This document shows, piece after piece, positions 24,240-32,733 of a stretch of DNA of 64,000 nucleotides (positions are counted from its first letter, which is position 1; each line of letters opens with the position of its first letter). A program made the position numbers and the translations under genes. The notes below the pieces were generated by a model, which was not told where the DNA came from, ran no database searches, and saw only the letters and a program-made list of their open reading frames with translations. The stretch covers positions 745,803-809,802 of the forward strand of contig NZ_BPIJ01000002.1 in the NCBI RefSeq assembly GCF_026004055.1. Reading direction: 5' to 3'. The DNA is from Meiothermus sp. GTDB taxonomy: Bacteria; Deinococcota; Deinococci; Deinococcales; Thermaceae.

Positions 24240-24669
24240 GCCGTAAGGCCTCGACGTCCTCGAGGTCTTTAGGCCGTCCCGCAGCTACTTTGGAAGCGAT
24301 GAGATCCTCCAGCGAGACCACGTAAAAGGGCTGCCCCTGATACTGCATCAGGTTTCTTCGTTCCCAGGCAGCCTCAAAATCCAGCCCGGGGGTATTGGTT
24401 TGCACATCCAGCCGAATACGATCCTTGAAGACGGTCACGTCATTGCTCAAAATCTCCTTTGGGGAGGTCAAATTCGCCGAAGTGATATTGGCTTTTGCCA
24501 GGGCATCCAGCAGCCGGGCTGCGTTATCGTGGGTGGCCTCAATCAAGATATCAAGATCCAGGGTTGCCCTAGGTACCCCATACAGGACAGCGGCTATGCC
24601 CCCAATGACCAAATACTTCACCTCATGGGCGTTCAACGACGCGAACACGTCTTTTAGCGTATTTAGCAT
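24229..24669 (-). CDS. Nucleotidyltransferase-fold protein (AbiEii/DUF6036-like)
   Basis: The 146-residue protein carries the minimal nucleotidyltransferase motif GGIAAVLYGVPRATLDLDIL (residues 24-43), with the DLD metal-binding pair and a third Asp at RIRLDVQTN, and ends SLEDLIASKVAAGRPKDLED. Proteins of this type often act as toxin-like partners in toxin-antitoxin or AbiE-type abortive infection systems. Its start overlaps the end of the small gene upstream by 47 bp, a compact pairing that favours a two-component module, but neither toxicity nor defence is shown. Confidence 0.75.
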   Translation of the reverse strand: MLNTLKDVFASLNAHEVKYLVIGGIAAVLYGVPRATLDLDILIEATHDNAARLLDALAKANITSANLTSPKEILSNDVTVFKDRIRLDVQTNTPGLDFEAAWERRNLMQYQGQPFYVVSLEDLIASKVAAGRPKDLEDVEALRPKD

Positions 24670-24835
24670 GGTCCTGGCGATCCTTAGCCGCGATGATGTG
24701 GGGGTTGTTTTGCAAGATGAGGTCGGTCATCATGACCAGGTAGGCCATGCGCTCCTCGAGCGACAGCGATTGAAACCAGCGGGCCTTGGCCTGCAAACTC
24801 TCCTCGGCGCGGTCATGGGAAACGCTGACCTTCAC
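24623..24835 (-). CDS. Small partner protein upstream of the nucleotidyltransferase
   Basis: The 70-residue protein starts at GTG 24835, 7 nt after a TACAAT box, so it is probably leaderless. It is helical and charged: VSVSHDRAEESLQAKARWFQ, then SLEERMAYLVMMTDLILQNN, with a basic tail. It overlaps the nucleotidyltransferase gene by 47 bp in another frame. The position and size fit an antitoxin or regulatory partner. I recognise no family. Confidence 0.55.
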   Translation of the reverse strand: MKVSVSHDRAEESLQAKARWFQSLSLEERMAYLVMMTDLILQNNPHIIAAKDRQDHAKYAKRRVRVVERP

Positions 24836-24930
24836 GTTACAGATTGTATCAGAAGGTCTTTGTGTGATTACTAGGTGCCCTGTAGGCTGGGATAGCGTTG
24901 AGGCACCCATCTTCAAACTGGGGGTAGCAG

Positions 24931-27081
24931 ATGCAAGAATTCAGGCACTGGATTTTATTGGCATTCTTCCTGCTAGGCTTCTCGTGGGCCCAGCAGAAAA
25001 TTGCCGTCACCTTCACCTACGACCCCCCTTATGGCCTCGAGGTGCGCTCGGTGAGCCTGCGGGGGAGCTTCAACAACTGGGCCGAGCTGCCCTTGCAAAA
25101 AACCGAGGAAGGGGTCTGGCAGGTGGTGGTGGAGCTGCCCCCTGGCCCGGTGCATTACAAGTTCTTCATCAACGGGCAGTGGCCCCGCAACATGTGCGAA
25201 GACGAGATTTTTGGCACCCCGCAAGTAGACCTCGAGGCCCAGGGCTGCCTGGACGACGGCCAGGGGGGCCAGAATGCGGTGCGCGAGGTGGGCCGGGTAG
25301 CCGATAACCCGCCCGATACCGTCGGGCTGGCTTTTGCACACGACCCCAACCGGCCACAGTTCGTTTCAGAGGCAGCAGGCCGCCTTTCGGTGCGCTTCCA
25401 GGTGCCCCAAAGCAGCATCCAAAAGGCGGTGCTGCTGGCCGACAAGGCATATCCCATGACCCTGCAACTCACCGCACCGGAGGGCGAGATCTGGCGGGCT
25501 GCGTTGCCGCTCTCGGTCAAAACCTATCGGATTCAGATTCTCGATAAAGACGGCCAAGAGCAGACTTTTGGCCCCTACCAGACCCCGGCCCAGCCCTTTC
25601 GTGCGGTGGACTGGGTGGCCGGGCGGGTGGGCTACCAGATTTTCCCCGACCGCTTCTGGAACGGCGACCCCCGCAACGACCGCCGGGCCCTGGAAACCAG
25701 TCAGGCCCGCTTCGACCAGACTTGGACGGGCCGGCTGCCCTACCTCTCGCGCTGGAGCGACCCGCCGGGCGATTACCACTGCTGCCAGCAGTACTACGGC
25801 GGCGACCTGGCCGGGGTCTTGCAGCGCCTGCCGCACCTGCGGGCGCTGGGGGTGAACCTTATCTACTTCAACCCCCTCTTCGATTCCGGCTCGGCCCACG
25901 GCTACGACACCCACGACTACGTGCGCGTGGCTCCCCGGCTGGGCGACAATGCCCTTCTGCGGCGGGTGCTGGCCGAGGCGCATCGGCAGGGCATCAAGGT
26001 TCTCTTCGACTTTGTGCCCAACCACACCGGCCTGGGGCACTGGGCTTTTCAGGATGTGGTGAAGAAAGGCCGCGACTCCCGCTACTGGAACTGGTACTTC
26101 ATCCGCCAGTGGCCCTTCACCCCAGGGGATGGGCGGGCCTATGTGGGCTGGGCCGACCTGGGCAGCCTGCCCAAGCTCAACACCATGAACCCCGAGGTGC
26201 AGGATTACCTGATCCGAGTCTCCCGTTTCTGGCTCAACTTTGGCTTCGACGGCATTCGGGTAGACGTGGCCAACGAGATTGCCCCCGAGTTTGTGCGGAA
26301 ATGGCGGGCCACGCTCAAGGCCCTGAAGCCGGAGGTCTACCTGGTAGGCGAGGTCTGGGATTTGCGCCCCCAGTACCTGCAAGGCGACCAGTTCGACTCG
26401 CTGATGAACTACACCGTGGGGCGGGGGGGATCGCCCCCGGCTTTGGGGGGTGTGCTGGGCTTTGCGCGGGGCGGCCCCTTGCAGAACGGACGGCGGGTGC
26501 TGGCCGAGCTGGCGCGGGTCTACGCCGCTTACCCCGAAGCGGTGGCGGCCATGGGCTTCAACCTGATAGGCTCACACGACACCCCACGGGTGCTGACCGA
26601 CCTGGGGGGCGGGGGTTGGCGCGATACCCCAAGCCCGGAGGCCCTGGCCCGGTTGCGGCTGGCCTCGGCCATGCTGTATGCCCTGCCGGGGGCTTCGGTG
26701 TTTTTTCAGGGCGAGGAATGTGGTTTTGCCGGCGAGCGAGGGCAGTGGCCGGTCAACGAGCTGTACCGCTATCCCCTTCAGTGGGACAAATGCCGGGCCG
26801 ATGTGCTAGAGCACTACCGGTTACTGGGCCGCCTCAAGGGCCAGCTTAAAGCGTTCCAAAGCCCGCTCTTCCGCACCTATCTGGGCGAGGGCCCGCTCCT
26901 GGCCTTCTTGCGCGGGGAGCCGGGGGTGGGGGAGGTGCTGGCGGCTTTCAACAACAGCCTCGAAGAAGCCCGGCTGCTGCTACCCGAGGGCCGGTGGCGC
27001 GATGAGGTGGAGGGGCGGGTCTACCAGGGAGAGGTGGGTCTAAGCGGGCTGGGGTGGCGCTACCTCGAGCGGATCCGCTAA
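24931..27081 (+). CDS. Secreted GH13 alpha-glucanase (neopullulanase/cyclomaltodextrinase-like)
   Basis: The 716-residue protein has a signal peptide (LLAFFLLGFSWAQQ), a carbohydrate-binding CBM48-like domain (about 25-105, SLRGSFNNWAELPLQK), a linker domain and a GH13 barrel from about 215. The four conserved regions are present: DFVPNHTG, GIRVDVANE with the nucleophile Asp near 445, GEVWD with acid Glu near 474, and GSHDTPR with Asp near 550. It should cleave alpha-1,4 (and possibly alpha-1,6) glucans outside the cytoplasm. The exact specificity is open. It converges on the operon to its right, overlapping by 4 bp. Confidence 0.9.
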   Translation: MQEFRHWILLAFFLLGFSWAQQKIAVTFTYDPPYGLEVRSVSLRGSFNNWAELPLQKTEEGVWQVVVELPPGPVHYKFFINGQWPRNMCEDEIFGTPQVDLEAQGCLDDGQGGQNAVREVGRVADNPPDTVGLAFAHDPNRPQFVSEAAGRLSVRFQVPQSSIQKAVLLADKAYPMTLQLTAPEGEIWRAALPLSVKTYRIQILDKDGQEQTFGPYQTPAQPFRAVDWVAGRVGYQIFPDRFWNGDPRNDRRALETSQARFDQTWTGRLPYLSRWSDPPGDYHCCQQYYGGDLAGVLQRLPHLRALGVNLIYFNPLFDSGSAHGYDTHDYVRVAPRLGDNALLRRVLAEAHRQGIKVLFDFVPNHTGLGHWAFQDVVKKGRDSRYWNWYFIRQWPFTPGDGRAYVGWADLGSLPKLNTMNPEVQDYLIRVSRFWLNFGFDGIRVDVANEIAPEFVRKWRATLKALKPEVYLVGEVWDLRPQYLQGDQFDSLMNYTVGRGGSPPALGGVLGFARGGPLQNGRRVLAELARVYAAYPEAVAAMGFNLIGSHDTPRVLTDLGGGGWRDTPSPEALARLRLASAMLYALPGASVFFQGEECGFAGERGQWPVNELYRYPLQWDKCRADVLEHYRLLGRLKGQLKAFQSPLFRTYLGEGPLLAFLRGEPGVGEVLAAFNNSLEEARLLLPEGRWRDEVEGRVYQGEVGLSGLGWRYLERIR

Positions 27082-28040
27082 GGGAAAGCCCGCACCCCCA
27101 GGCCAAGGCCCAGCGCGGGGGTGGGGCCAAGCTGGAGGTGGAGCGTGAGGCTTAGCTCGGCGTCGGGGCGGCTTTGGGTGTAGCGGGCGCTGAGCGCAGG
27201 CCGGACTGGGCCGTCCAGAAGAAGGTAGGCGCTCAGGTTCCAAAGGGCCTCCTCTCCCAGGGGAACGGCCCACTGCCCGGCCAGGAAGGGGCCTAAGGGC
27301 AGGAGGAGTGGAAGGCTGGCGTAGCCTCCCTCGAGCGTCCACACCCCCTCGCCCAGGCTGCCGCTCAGGCCCAGCGCATAGCGGGCTTCGGAGGGGTTGA
27401 ACAGGAGCCAGCCCTCCCCATAGACCACCACGCCCGCCACGGTGCCGCTCCCGCCCAGGCCCAGCACCGCTTTAGCCCGGTAGAGGGCGTGGGCCTCGAG
27501 TTCAAACCCGCCGAACTCGCGCCGCAGGCTCAAGACAGGAACCAATTGGCCCGCCTCCTCCAGCACCGCCAGGCGCAGCCGGGTGGCCTCGGGGTTCCAG
27601 CTCAGCCGCAGGCCCCAGCGGCCCCGGCGGTGGCCCAGCGGACCGACGGGCTCCAGGCTATAGGGCAGGGTGAGGCGGGCCACCTCCAGCGGCAGGCGCT
27701 CGAGCCCCGCGCTAAAGTCCAGCTCGCCCTCGCGGTACAGGGCATACAGCTCGGTCAGACCCGCGTCGGTAGTAACCGAGCGGGAAAAGCTCACCCCCGG
27801 ATCGAGCACCAGTTGCAAGCGCAGCGGGCCCAGGTCGTAGCGGGCCTCGAGGAGCGCCCCCAGGCCCCAGCTTGCCGCCGCTGGCGCGTTGCTGATGGCC
27901 AGGGCGGTGCTGAAGCGCAGCTCGAGCCGGGTCTCCAGGGTTTGCGCCAGGGCGGGTTGGCCAACCACCCCCAGCCATACCCCCAGCGCAACGAGCCACG
28001 GGCGATTCACCCTGCGTTGCCGGTTCCTCACCTCAGACAT
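27078..28040 (-). CDS. Exported protein, probable outer-membrane component of the ABC/LolA-like operon
   Basis: The 320-residue protein has a signal peptide (RPWLVALGVWLGVVGQPALAQ) and a body of alternating hydrophobic/polar strands, such as LETRLELRFSTALAIS and LRLQLVLDPGVSFSRS, ending in an aromatic/hydrophobic strand and Phe-Pro. This looks like a beta-barrel or other beta-rich envelope protein. It is the last of six genes; its ATG (28040) lies 10 bp after the ATPase stop. I recognise no named family. Confidence 0.6.
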   Translation of the reverse strand: MSEVRNRQRRVNRPWLVALGVWLGVVGQPALAQTLETRLELRFSTALAISNAPAAASWGLGALLEARYDLGPLRLQLVLDPGVSFSRSVTTDAGLTELYALYREGELDFSAGLERLPLEVARLTLPYSLEPVGPLGHRRGRWGLRLSWNPEATRLRLAVLEEAGQLVPVLSLRREFGGFELEAHALYRAKAVLGLGGSGTVAGVVVYGEGWLLFNPSEARYALGLSGSLGEGVWTLEGGYASLPLLLPLGPFLAGQWAVPLGEEALWNLSAYLLLDGPVRPALSARYTQSRPDAELSLTLHLQLGPTPALGLGLGVRAFP

Positions 28041-28050
28041 CAGTCCCCTG

Positions 28051-28725
28051 CTAGGCCGCAACCTGCCCATCCTCGAGCCGCACAATCCGGTCTACCCGCT
28101 CCAGCAGCCTGGGGTCGTGGGTGCTGAAGACAAAGGTAACGCCCTGTTCGCGGTTGAGGGTGCGCATGTGCTCGATGAGGGCCAGGCCGGTCTTGGAATC
28201 GAGGTTGGCGGTGGGCTCGTCGGCCAGGATGATCTTGGGCCGGGCGGCCAGGGCCCGGGCCACCGCCACCCGCTGCTGCTGCCCGCCCGAGAGCTGGTTG
28301 GGGCGGCGGTGGGCCAAGTCTTTCAGACCCAGGGTTTCGAGCGCCTCCAGGGCCTTAGCCTCGCGCGCCGCCTTGGGCTCGCCGCGCAGCTCGAGCACGA
28401 AGGCCGCGTTCTCCAGCGCGGTCAGCACCGGAATCAGGTTGTAGGCCTGAAACACAAAGCCCACGTTCCACAGCCGCAGGCGGGCCAGCTCCGCTTTAGA
28501 GAGCCCGTCTATGCGCTGCCCTTCCAGCCAGACCTCGCCCGAGGTGGGCCGATCCAGGCCTCCCATCAGGTGCAGAAGGGTGCTCTTGCCACTGCCCGAG
28601 GGCCCGGCCAGGGCGATGAACTCCCCCTGGTGTACCTCCAGGCTCACCCCACGCAGGGCGGGGGTTTCCACGGTATCTACCCGGTACACCTTGGTCAGTT
28701 CCTTGACCTCTAAAACAGGCTTCAC
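28051..28725 (-). CDS. ABC transporter ATPase, MacB/LolD type
   Basis: The 224-residue ATPase has Walker A GPSGSGKST, signature LSGGQQQR, Walker B IILADEPTANLD and an H-loop STHDPR, and the overall length and GGLDRPTSGEVWL stretch of MacB/LolD subunits. It should power the two FtsX-type permeases encoded just upstream. These ATPases drive mechanotransmission to envelope proteins, not classical transport through a channel. The ATG follows GAGGTGGC. Confidence 0.92.
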   Translation of the reverse strand: MKPVLEVKELTKVYRVDTVETPALRGVSLEVHQGEFIALAGPSGSGKSTLLHLMGGLDRPTSGEVWLEGQRIDGLSKAELARLRLWNVGFVFQAYNLIPVLTALENAAFVLELRGEPKAAREAKALEALETLGLKDLAHRRPNQLSGGQQQRVAVARALAARPKIILADEPTANLDSKTGLALIEHMRTLNREQGVTFVFSTHDPRLLERVDRIVRLEDGQVAA

Positions 28726-28738
28726 ATGCCACCTCGCT

Positions 28739-29971
28739 TCAAGCGGTAAAACGCATGGCCTCCACCGGTTCCAGCCGGGCCGCCAGCCGGGCCGGCCACC
28801 AGGCGGCCAAGAGGCCGGTGAGGAGGGCGTAGGCCAGGGTGACGGGCAACTCCCAGGGCCGCAGGCTCAGGTAGAGCACCTCGGGCAGGCCGAAGGTGCT
28901 GGCCACGCCGCCAAAAACGGCCTCCAGCGAGAAGCCGCGGGAGAGCGCCCCCACCGTGGCCAGGCCCAGCCCACTGCCCACCAGGGCCCCGCTCAGGGTG
29001 AGCAGCAGGCTCTCCAGTACCACCATCCGCGTCACCTGGGCCGGGCCCGCGCCCAGGGCCACAATCACGCCCAGCTCGCGGGTGCGCTCGAGCAGGCCCA
29101 GGTAGATGGTGTTCAGCACCAAAAGCCCCGCCAGCCCGAAGAAGATGGCCGCGAAAATCAGCACCAGCGGGGTCAGCAGGTTGAAGATTTGCGCCAGGGC
29201 CGGGCTGGCCTCGCGCCAGCTTTCCAGGCTCAGGCCAGGCCCCAACCGGGCCTCGAGCTGGGGCGCCAGGGCGGCGAGCTGGGCGTCCTGGCCGAGGCGG
29301 GTAAAGGGGAAGTGCAGCTCGATGCGAGTAGCGCTCCCCGGCGCGGCCAGCTCCTGGGCGGCGGCCAGCGAGAGGTAGGCGCTTTTGGCCTCGGCGGCGG
29401 GGTCGGGGAAGTGGAGCAGCCCCACCAGCCGGTAGACCCCGGCCCCCCGCCCCTCGGTGCCCGGGGCGTAGACGTACACCGGGTCGCCCAGCCCCACCTT
29501 TAGGGCCCGGGCCAGCGAAGCGCCCAGCGCGATGCCCTCCAGGTCATTTTCTTCCGGCAAGCGTCCTTGGGCCAGGTATTGCTGGGCAAAGCGTTCGCGC
29601 AGTTCGGGCGGGCGCCAATCGCCCACCAGCAGAACCCCCCTCGAGCGGCTCTCGCCCGCCACCAGCGCGGGCACCTCGAGGGCCACCACCAACCGGGCTT
29701 CGGTTCCTTCGGCCAGCCGGGCCTCCACCTGCCTTGCCTCGGGGATGAGCAACTCGCGGAACTCCCGCTTTTCGCGGTAGCCCTCCACCCGCACCTGCAG
29801 GTGCCCCACCGAGTCGGTGAGCTGGTTGTACATGGCGTTTTCCAAAGCCCCCAGGAAGCTCAGGTAGACCAGGGTAAAGAACACCGCCAGGCCCACCGCC
29901 CCGGCGGTTATCAGGCTGCGCCCACGGTGCCGCCAGAGGTTGCGCCAGGCGAGGGGAAGCAAGTCAAACAT
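28739..29971 (-). CDS. FtsX/LolC-type ABC permease (second of the operon)
   Basis: The 410-residue protein has the MacB/LolCE layout: one membrane helix at residues 20-42, a large extracytoplasmic domain (about 45-260), then three helices in the C-terminal FtsX domain (LGLLERTRELGVIVALGAGP in the coupling loop). AAGGAG precedes the ATG at 29971. It pairs with the permease at 30778-32010, giving a two-permease complex like LolC/LolE. Confidence 0.9.
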   Translation of the reverse strand: MFDLLPLAWRNLWRHRGRSLITAGAVGLAVFFTLVYLSFLGALENAMYNQLTDSVGHLQVRVEGYREKREFRELLIPEARQVEARLAEGTEARLVVALEVPALVAGESRSRGVLLVGDWRPPELRERFAQQYLAQGRLPEENDLEGIALGASLARALKVGLGDPVYVYAPGTEGRGAGVYRLVGLLHFPDPAAEAKSAYLSLAAAQELAAPGSATRIELHFPFTRLGQDAQLAALAPQLEARLGPGLSLESWREASPALAQIFNLLTPLVLIFAAIFFGLAGLLVLNTIYLGLLERTRELGVIVALGAGPAQVTRMVVLESLLLTLSGALVGSGLGLATVGALSRGFSLEAVFGGVASTFGLPEVLYLSLRPWELPVTLAYALLTGLLAAWWPARLAARLEPVEAMRFTA

Positions 29972-30037
29972 GGTTCATAGCTCCTTATGACTGCCCTTCC
30001 AAGTGCCCATCCGCCGATTTTCCCGCATCTGGGGTGC

Positions 30038-30766
30038 TCAGCAACCGGCCTCCAGCGCCCGCACGGTGAAGCAGCTTTCGGGGATAGCTACGCCAAAGCG
30101 GTAGTTGCTGTAGACCACGCTGGTGCGGTAGCCCGGACGCAGCAAATCCTCCACGGTGGTCTGGGTGGGAAAGCTGCGCCCACCTACCTGGGCAAACTGG
30201 GCAAAGGTAACCCTGCGCACCGCCTGGCCGCGCTGGTCGTAGTAGAGCACCTCGCGGGGCACGAAGCCGGGCTTGCTGGCCTGCAACACCAGCTTGCCGT
30301 ATGGGGTGGGGGCCTGGGGCTTGGGGATGAGCTCGAGGGTGAGGCTGCCCTCGGTTTCCGCGCCGATGCTGGGGGTGTAGTCTTGCTCGAGATCGCGCCC
30401 GGCCAGGTCGCTGTAGGAGAGGTCGGAGCCCAGGAAGCTATCGCTGCGCCCGCTGGGGGGCAGCCGCAGTACCCGCTTGAGGGTAGGGTTGTAGAGCTGG
30501 ATGTTGTCCCCCACCCGCAAAAAAGCCTGTCCGGCCTCGCGCGGGGGGGCCTTGACCCAGGTGATGGCCCGCTCGCCCCCATCCGAGGCCACCTCGAGCA
30601 CGTACTGGGTCTGACGGTCGGGGCGGGTCACGCTCAGGGTCAGGGTGGCCCGCACGCTCCCGCCGCGCTGGTTGTCCACGATGGCCTTGAGCACCGCCTG
30701 GGGGTCGGTGGCCGCGCTGCCGAGGCTAAAGCAGAGCAAGCCGAGCACGATGGGTCGTAGGTTCAT
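30038..30766 (-). CDS. LolA-like outer-membrane lipoprotein-sorting protein
   Basis: The 242-residue exported protein has a signal peptide (LGLLCFSLGSAA) and the pattern of the LolA-related lipoprotein-sorting family: VSRPDRQTQ-type first strands, then AFLRVGDNIQLYNPTLKRVL and LSYSDLAGRDLEQDY. LolA-like proteins carry lipids or lipoproteins through the periplasm. AGGAGGT abuts the first ATG (30772), so the second ATG at 30766, 6 nt further on, is the better start. It sits between the two permease genes. Confidence 0.85.
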   Translation of the reverse strand: MNLRPIVLGLLCFSLGSAATDPQAVLKAIVDNQRGGSVRATLTLSVTRPDRQTQYVLEVASDGGERAITWVKAPPREAGQAFLRVGDNIQLYNPTLKRVLRLPPSGRSDSFLGSDLSYSDLAGRDLEQDYTPSIGAETEGSLTLELIPKPQAPTPYGKLVLQASKPGFVPREVLYYDQRGQAVRRVTFAQFAQVGGRSFPTQTTVEDLLRPGYRTSVVYSNYRFGVAIPESCFTVRALEAGC

Positions 30767-30777
30767 CCGCATACCTC

Positions 30778-32010
30778 CTACTCCGTGCGCATGGCCTCGG
30801 CAGGGTTGAGCGCTTTTACCCGCCGGGCCGGAATCAGAACCGAGAAAAAAGCCGCCAGGGCGATGGTCAGGGCCGCATAGAGGGCGTAGAGCGGGCTTTG
30901 CGCGGTGTAGATCTCACCCCCGGTGCCCAGGATTTCCCAGGCCGCCCCGTAGCTGGCAAAGATGGGCCCCAGCACGTTCTGGGTGGCCAGCCAGTAGTTG
31001 AGCCCATAGCCCAGCGCCAGCCCCACAACCCAGCCGAGGGCGGTGGCCAGCACCGTCTCGAGCGTCACCATGGCCGCCAGGCCGGCGGGGGCCAGGCCGA
31101 TGGCCCCCATCATGCCAAACTCGCGGGTGCGCTCGAGCACGCTCACCAGCACCGTGCTGGTCACGGCCAGCGCGGCGAAGAGGGAAAAGGCCAGGCCGAT
31201 GAGGAAGACCGTGCCCTGCCGGGATTGCAGCGCCTGGCTAAGCCCCCCCAGAAGCTCGCCCAGGTCGTGGGCCTCGAGCCCCTCCGGCAGCTTTGCGGCC
31301 AGGGCCCGGGCCACCCGGGCCTCCTGCCCCCGGGGCACGTCCAGCGCCACCCCGGTGGCGGTGGGAAGGCCGCTGAGCCTGCGTGCGTCTTCCAGGTGCA
31401 AGAGCACCGCTCCCCGATCCACCGAGGCGATGCCCGAGGCCACCAGCCCCACCACCCGCAGCCCCAGGGCCTGGGGCCCGGCCAGGGCGGCGGCGTCCAG
31501 CACCACCCGCTCGCCCAGCCGGGCGTCCAGCCGCTCGGCCAGCCTTTTCCCCAGCACCACCTCGCCGGGCCCCTCCACCATGCGGCCCTCCACGATGGCC
31601 TGGGGAATCCCGCTGACCCGGGCCTCGAGCGCGGGCTCTACCCCCCGGGCCTGCACCGGTTCGGCGGCGTAGGCCGAGCGCAGCAGGGCGGGGAACTCCA
31701 GCCGGGGCGCGGCGGCCCGCACCCCGGGCGCCGCGGCGAGTTGGGGCAGAAAATCCAGACTGGGCAGGCCCCGCTCGGGGTCGGGGTCTTCCAGGTAGCC
31801 GCGGGCGGTGATAAGCACCGGGGCGCTCAGGAAGCGGGCGTTGCCGTACTGGATGGACTGGATGAAGCCGTCGTTGACCCCCCAGAAGAGCACGATGGTC
31901 AGGGAGGCGTAGGCCACCACCAGCAAGAGCAAGAGGGTGCGCCTGCGCTGCCGCCAAAGGTTGCGCCAGGCCAGCCTGGCCAGAACTCCTATGTTGCTAT
32001 TTACCGGCAT
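30778..32010 (-). CDS. FtsX/LolE-type ABC permease (first of the operon)
   Basis: The 410-residue protein has the same layout as its partner at 28739: N-terminal helix after NIGVLARLAWRNLWRQRRRT, a large external domain (about 55-265) and three C-terminal helices with the coupling motif VLERTREFGMMGAIGLAPAG. The equal lengths and matching N-termini (LAWRNLWR) suggest the two permeases arose by duplication. The ATG at 32010 has GGGAGGT upstream; it lies 12 bp after the regulator gene. Confidence 0.9.
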   Translation of the reverse strand: MPVNSNIGVLARLAWRNLWRQRRRTLLLLLVVAYASLTIVLFWGVNDGFIQSIQYGNARFLSAPVLITARGYLEDPDPERGLPSLDFLPQLAAAPGVRAAAPRLEFPALLRSAYAAEPVQARGVEPALEARVSGIPQAIVEGRMVEGPGEVVLGKRLAERLDARLGERVVLDAAALAGPQALGLRVVGLVASGIASVDRGAVLLHLEDARRLSGLPTATGVALDVPRGQEARVARALAAKLPEGLEAHDLGELLGGLSQALQSRQGTVFLIGLAFSLFAALAVTSTVLVSVLERTREFGMMGAIGLAPAGLAAMVTLETVLATALGWVVGLALGYGLNYWLATQNVLGPIFASYGAAWEILGTGGEIYTAQSPLYALYAALTIALAAFFSVLIPARRVKALNPAEAMRTE

Positions 32011-32022
32011 CCCAACCTCCCC

Positions 32023-32484
32023 TCACGCCTTACGCTTGCTTCGCTCGTAGCGCTCGAATAGCCCTTGCAATTCCTCCTCAAAAAAAGCGTACAGATCGCG
32101 CATCTCCCGCAGCCGCTCGCCGCGCGCGGGCGGGGCCTCCTGCAAAAGCCGCAGGCCCTGCTCGGCCAGGGCCCGGTAGCGGCTCAGGCTGGACAGGCCC
32201 TGCTGAACAGAGCGGCTCCAGGTGTCGGGACGGATGCAGAAGTGGGTCTGCCTCGAGCCCCGCTTGGGCACCCGCTCGATTAGGTGCATCTGCAGCAAAA
32301 GCCGGGTCATGGTGCTGATGGAGGCCTTGCTGGCCCCCAGGGCCTCCGCGAGCTGCGAGGCGGTCTGCTCGGGGGGATCGCAGACCATCAGCCAGCCCAG
32401 GATGCGCCCGGCGGTGCGGGGAATTCCCGCGGCCTCGTAGGCCAGGGCAAACTCCTCGACGAAGTGGTGCAGCTCCCCGGACAC
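32023..32484 (-). CDS. MarR/GbsR-family transcriptional regulator of the ABC operon
   Basis: The 153-residue protein has a winged helix (GRILGWLMVCDPPEQTASQL, then ALGASKASISTMTRLLLQ) of the GbsR/MarR type and a helical dimerisation region with FEEELQGLFERYER at the end. As the first gene of the operon it probably autoregulates it. The start is chosen as GTG 32484 because TAAACT ends 6 nt upstream, fitting a leaderless mRNA; the open frame begins at TTG 32490, which would overlap the promoter. Confidence 0.85.
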   Translation of the reverse strand: MSGELHHFVEEFALAYEAAGIPRTAGRILGWLMVCDPPEQTASQLAEALGASKASISTMTRLLLQMHLIERVPKRGSRQTHFCIRPDTWSRSVQQGLSSLSRYRALAEQGLRLLQEAPPARGERLREMRDLYAFFEEELQGLFERYERSKRKA

Positions 32485-32490
32485 GCCCAA

Positions 32491-32519
32491 AGTTTAGTTA
32501 GTTTTGTTTGTTTAGTCAA
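32491..32519 (-). promoter_or_regulatory. Promoter of the marR/ABC operon
   Basis: On the minus strand TTGACT (32514-32519) and TAAACT (32491-32496) are separated by exactly 17 bp. The spacer is an AAAC-rich run with repeats of AAACAAACAAAACTAAC, a likely operator for the encoded regulator. Confidence 0.75.
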
Positions 32520-32552
32520 TACTGAACAAAGAGAAATGAAACTGAATCTGAG

Positions 32553-32640
32553 AGCGGTTCCCACGAATAGTCCCTCCAGCGGTTTTGGCTGTAGGGACTA
32601 CAATACGAGCCACCGCGTGGGCCCTTTTGGTGGGAACCGC
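32553..32640. repeat. 88-bp palindromic repeat, copy 2
   Basis: Ends AGCGGTTCCCAC and GTGGGAACCGC, inner pair GTAGGGACTA. It lies between the marR promoter and the prolyl oligopeptidase stop codon, a 243-bp gap with no gene. Confidence 0.75.
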
Positions 32641-32733
32641 GACAACCAAGCTCGAGCCATCTCCTAAGGCGCAGTTGATGGGTTGCCGGCCTCACCACAA
32701 CAGCCCGGCTGCAAGCGATTCCAGTACGTGGCC

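Noticed and set aside
25366-26382. 338-codon minus-strand ORF across the glucanase gene
   Set aside because: Antisense shadow; the plus strand carries all four GH13 motifs in order.
30898-32061. 387-codon plus-strand ORF opposite an ABC permease
   Set aside because: His/Gln/Gly-rich composition typical of an antisense frame; the minus strand encodes a recognisable FtsX-type permease.
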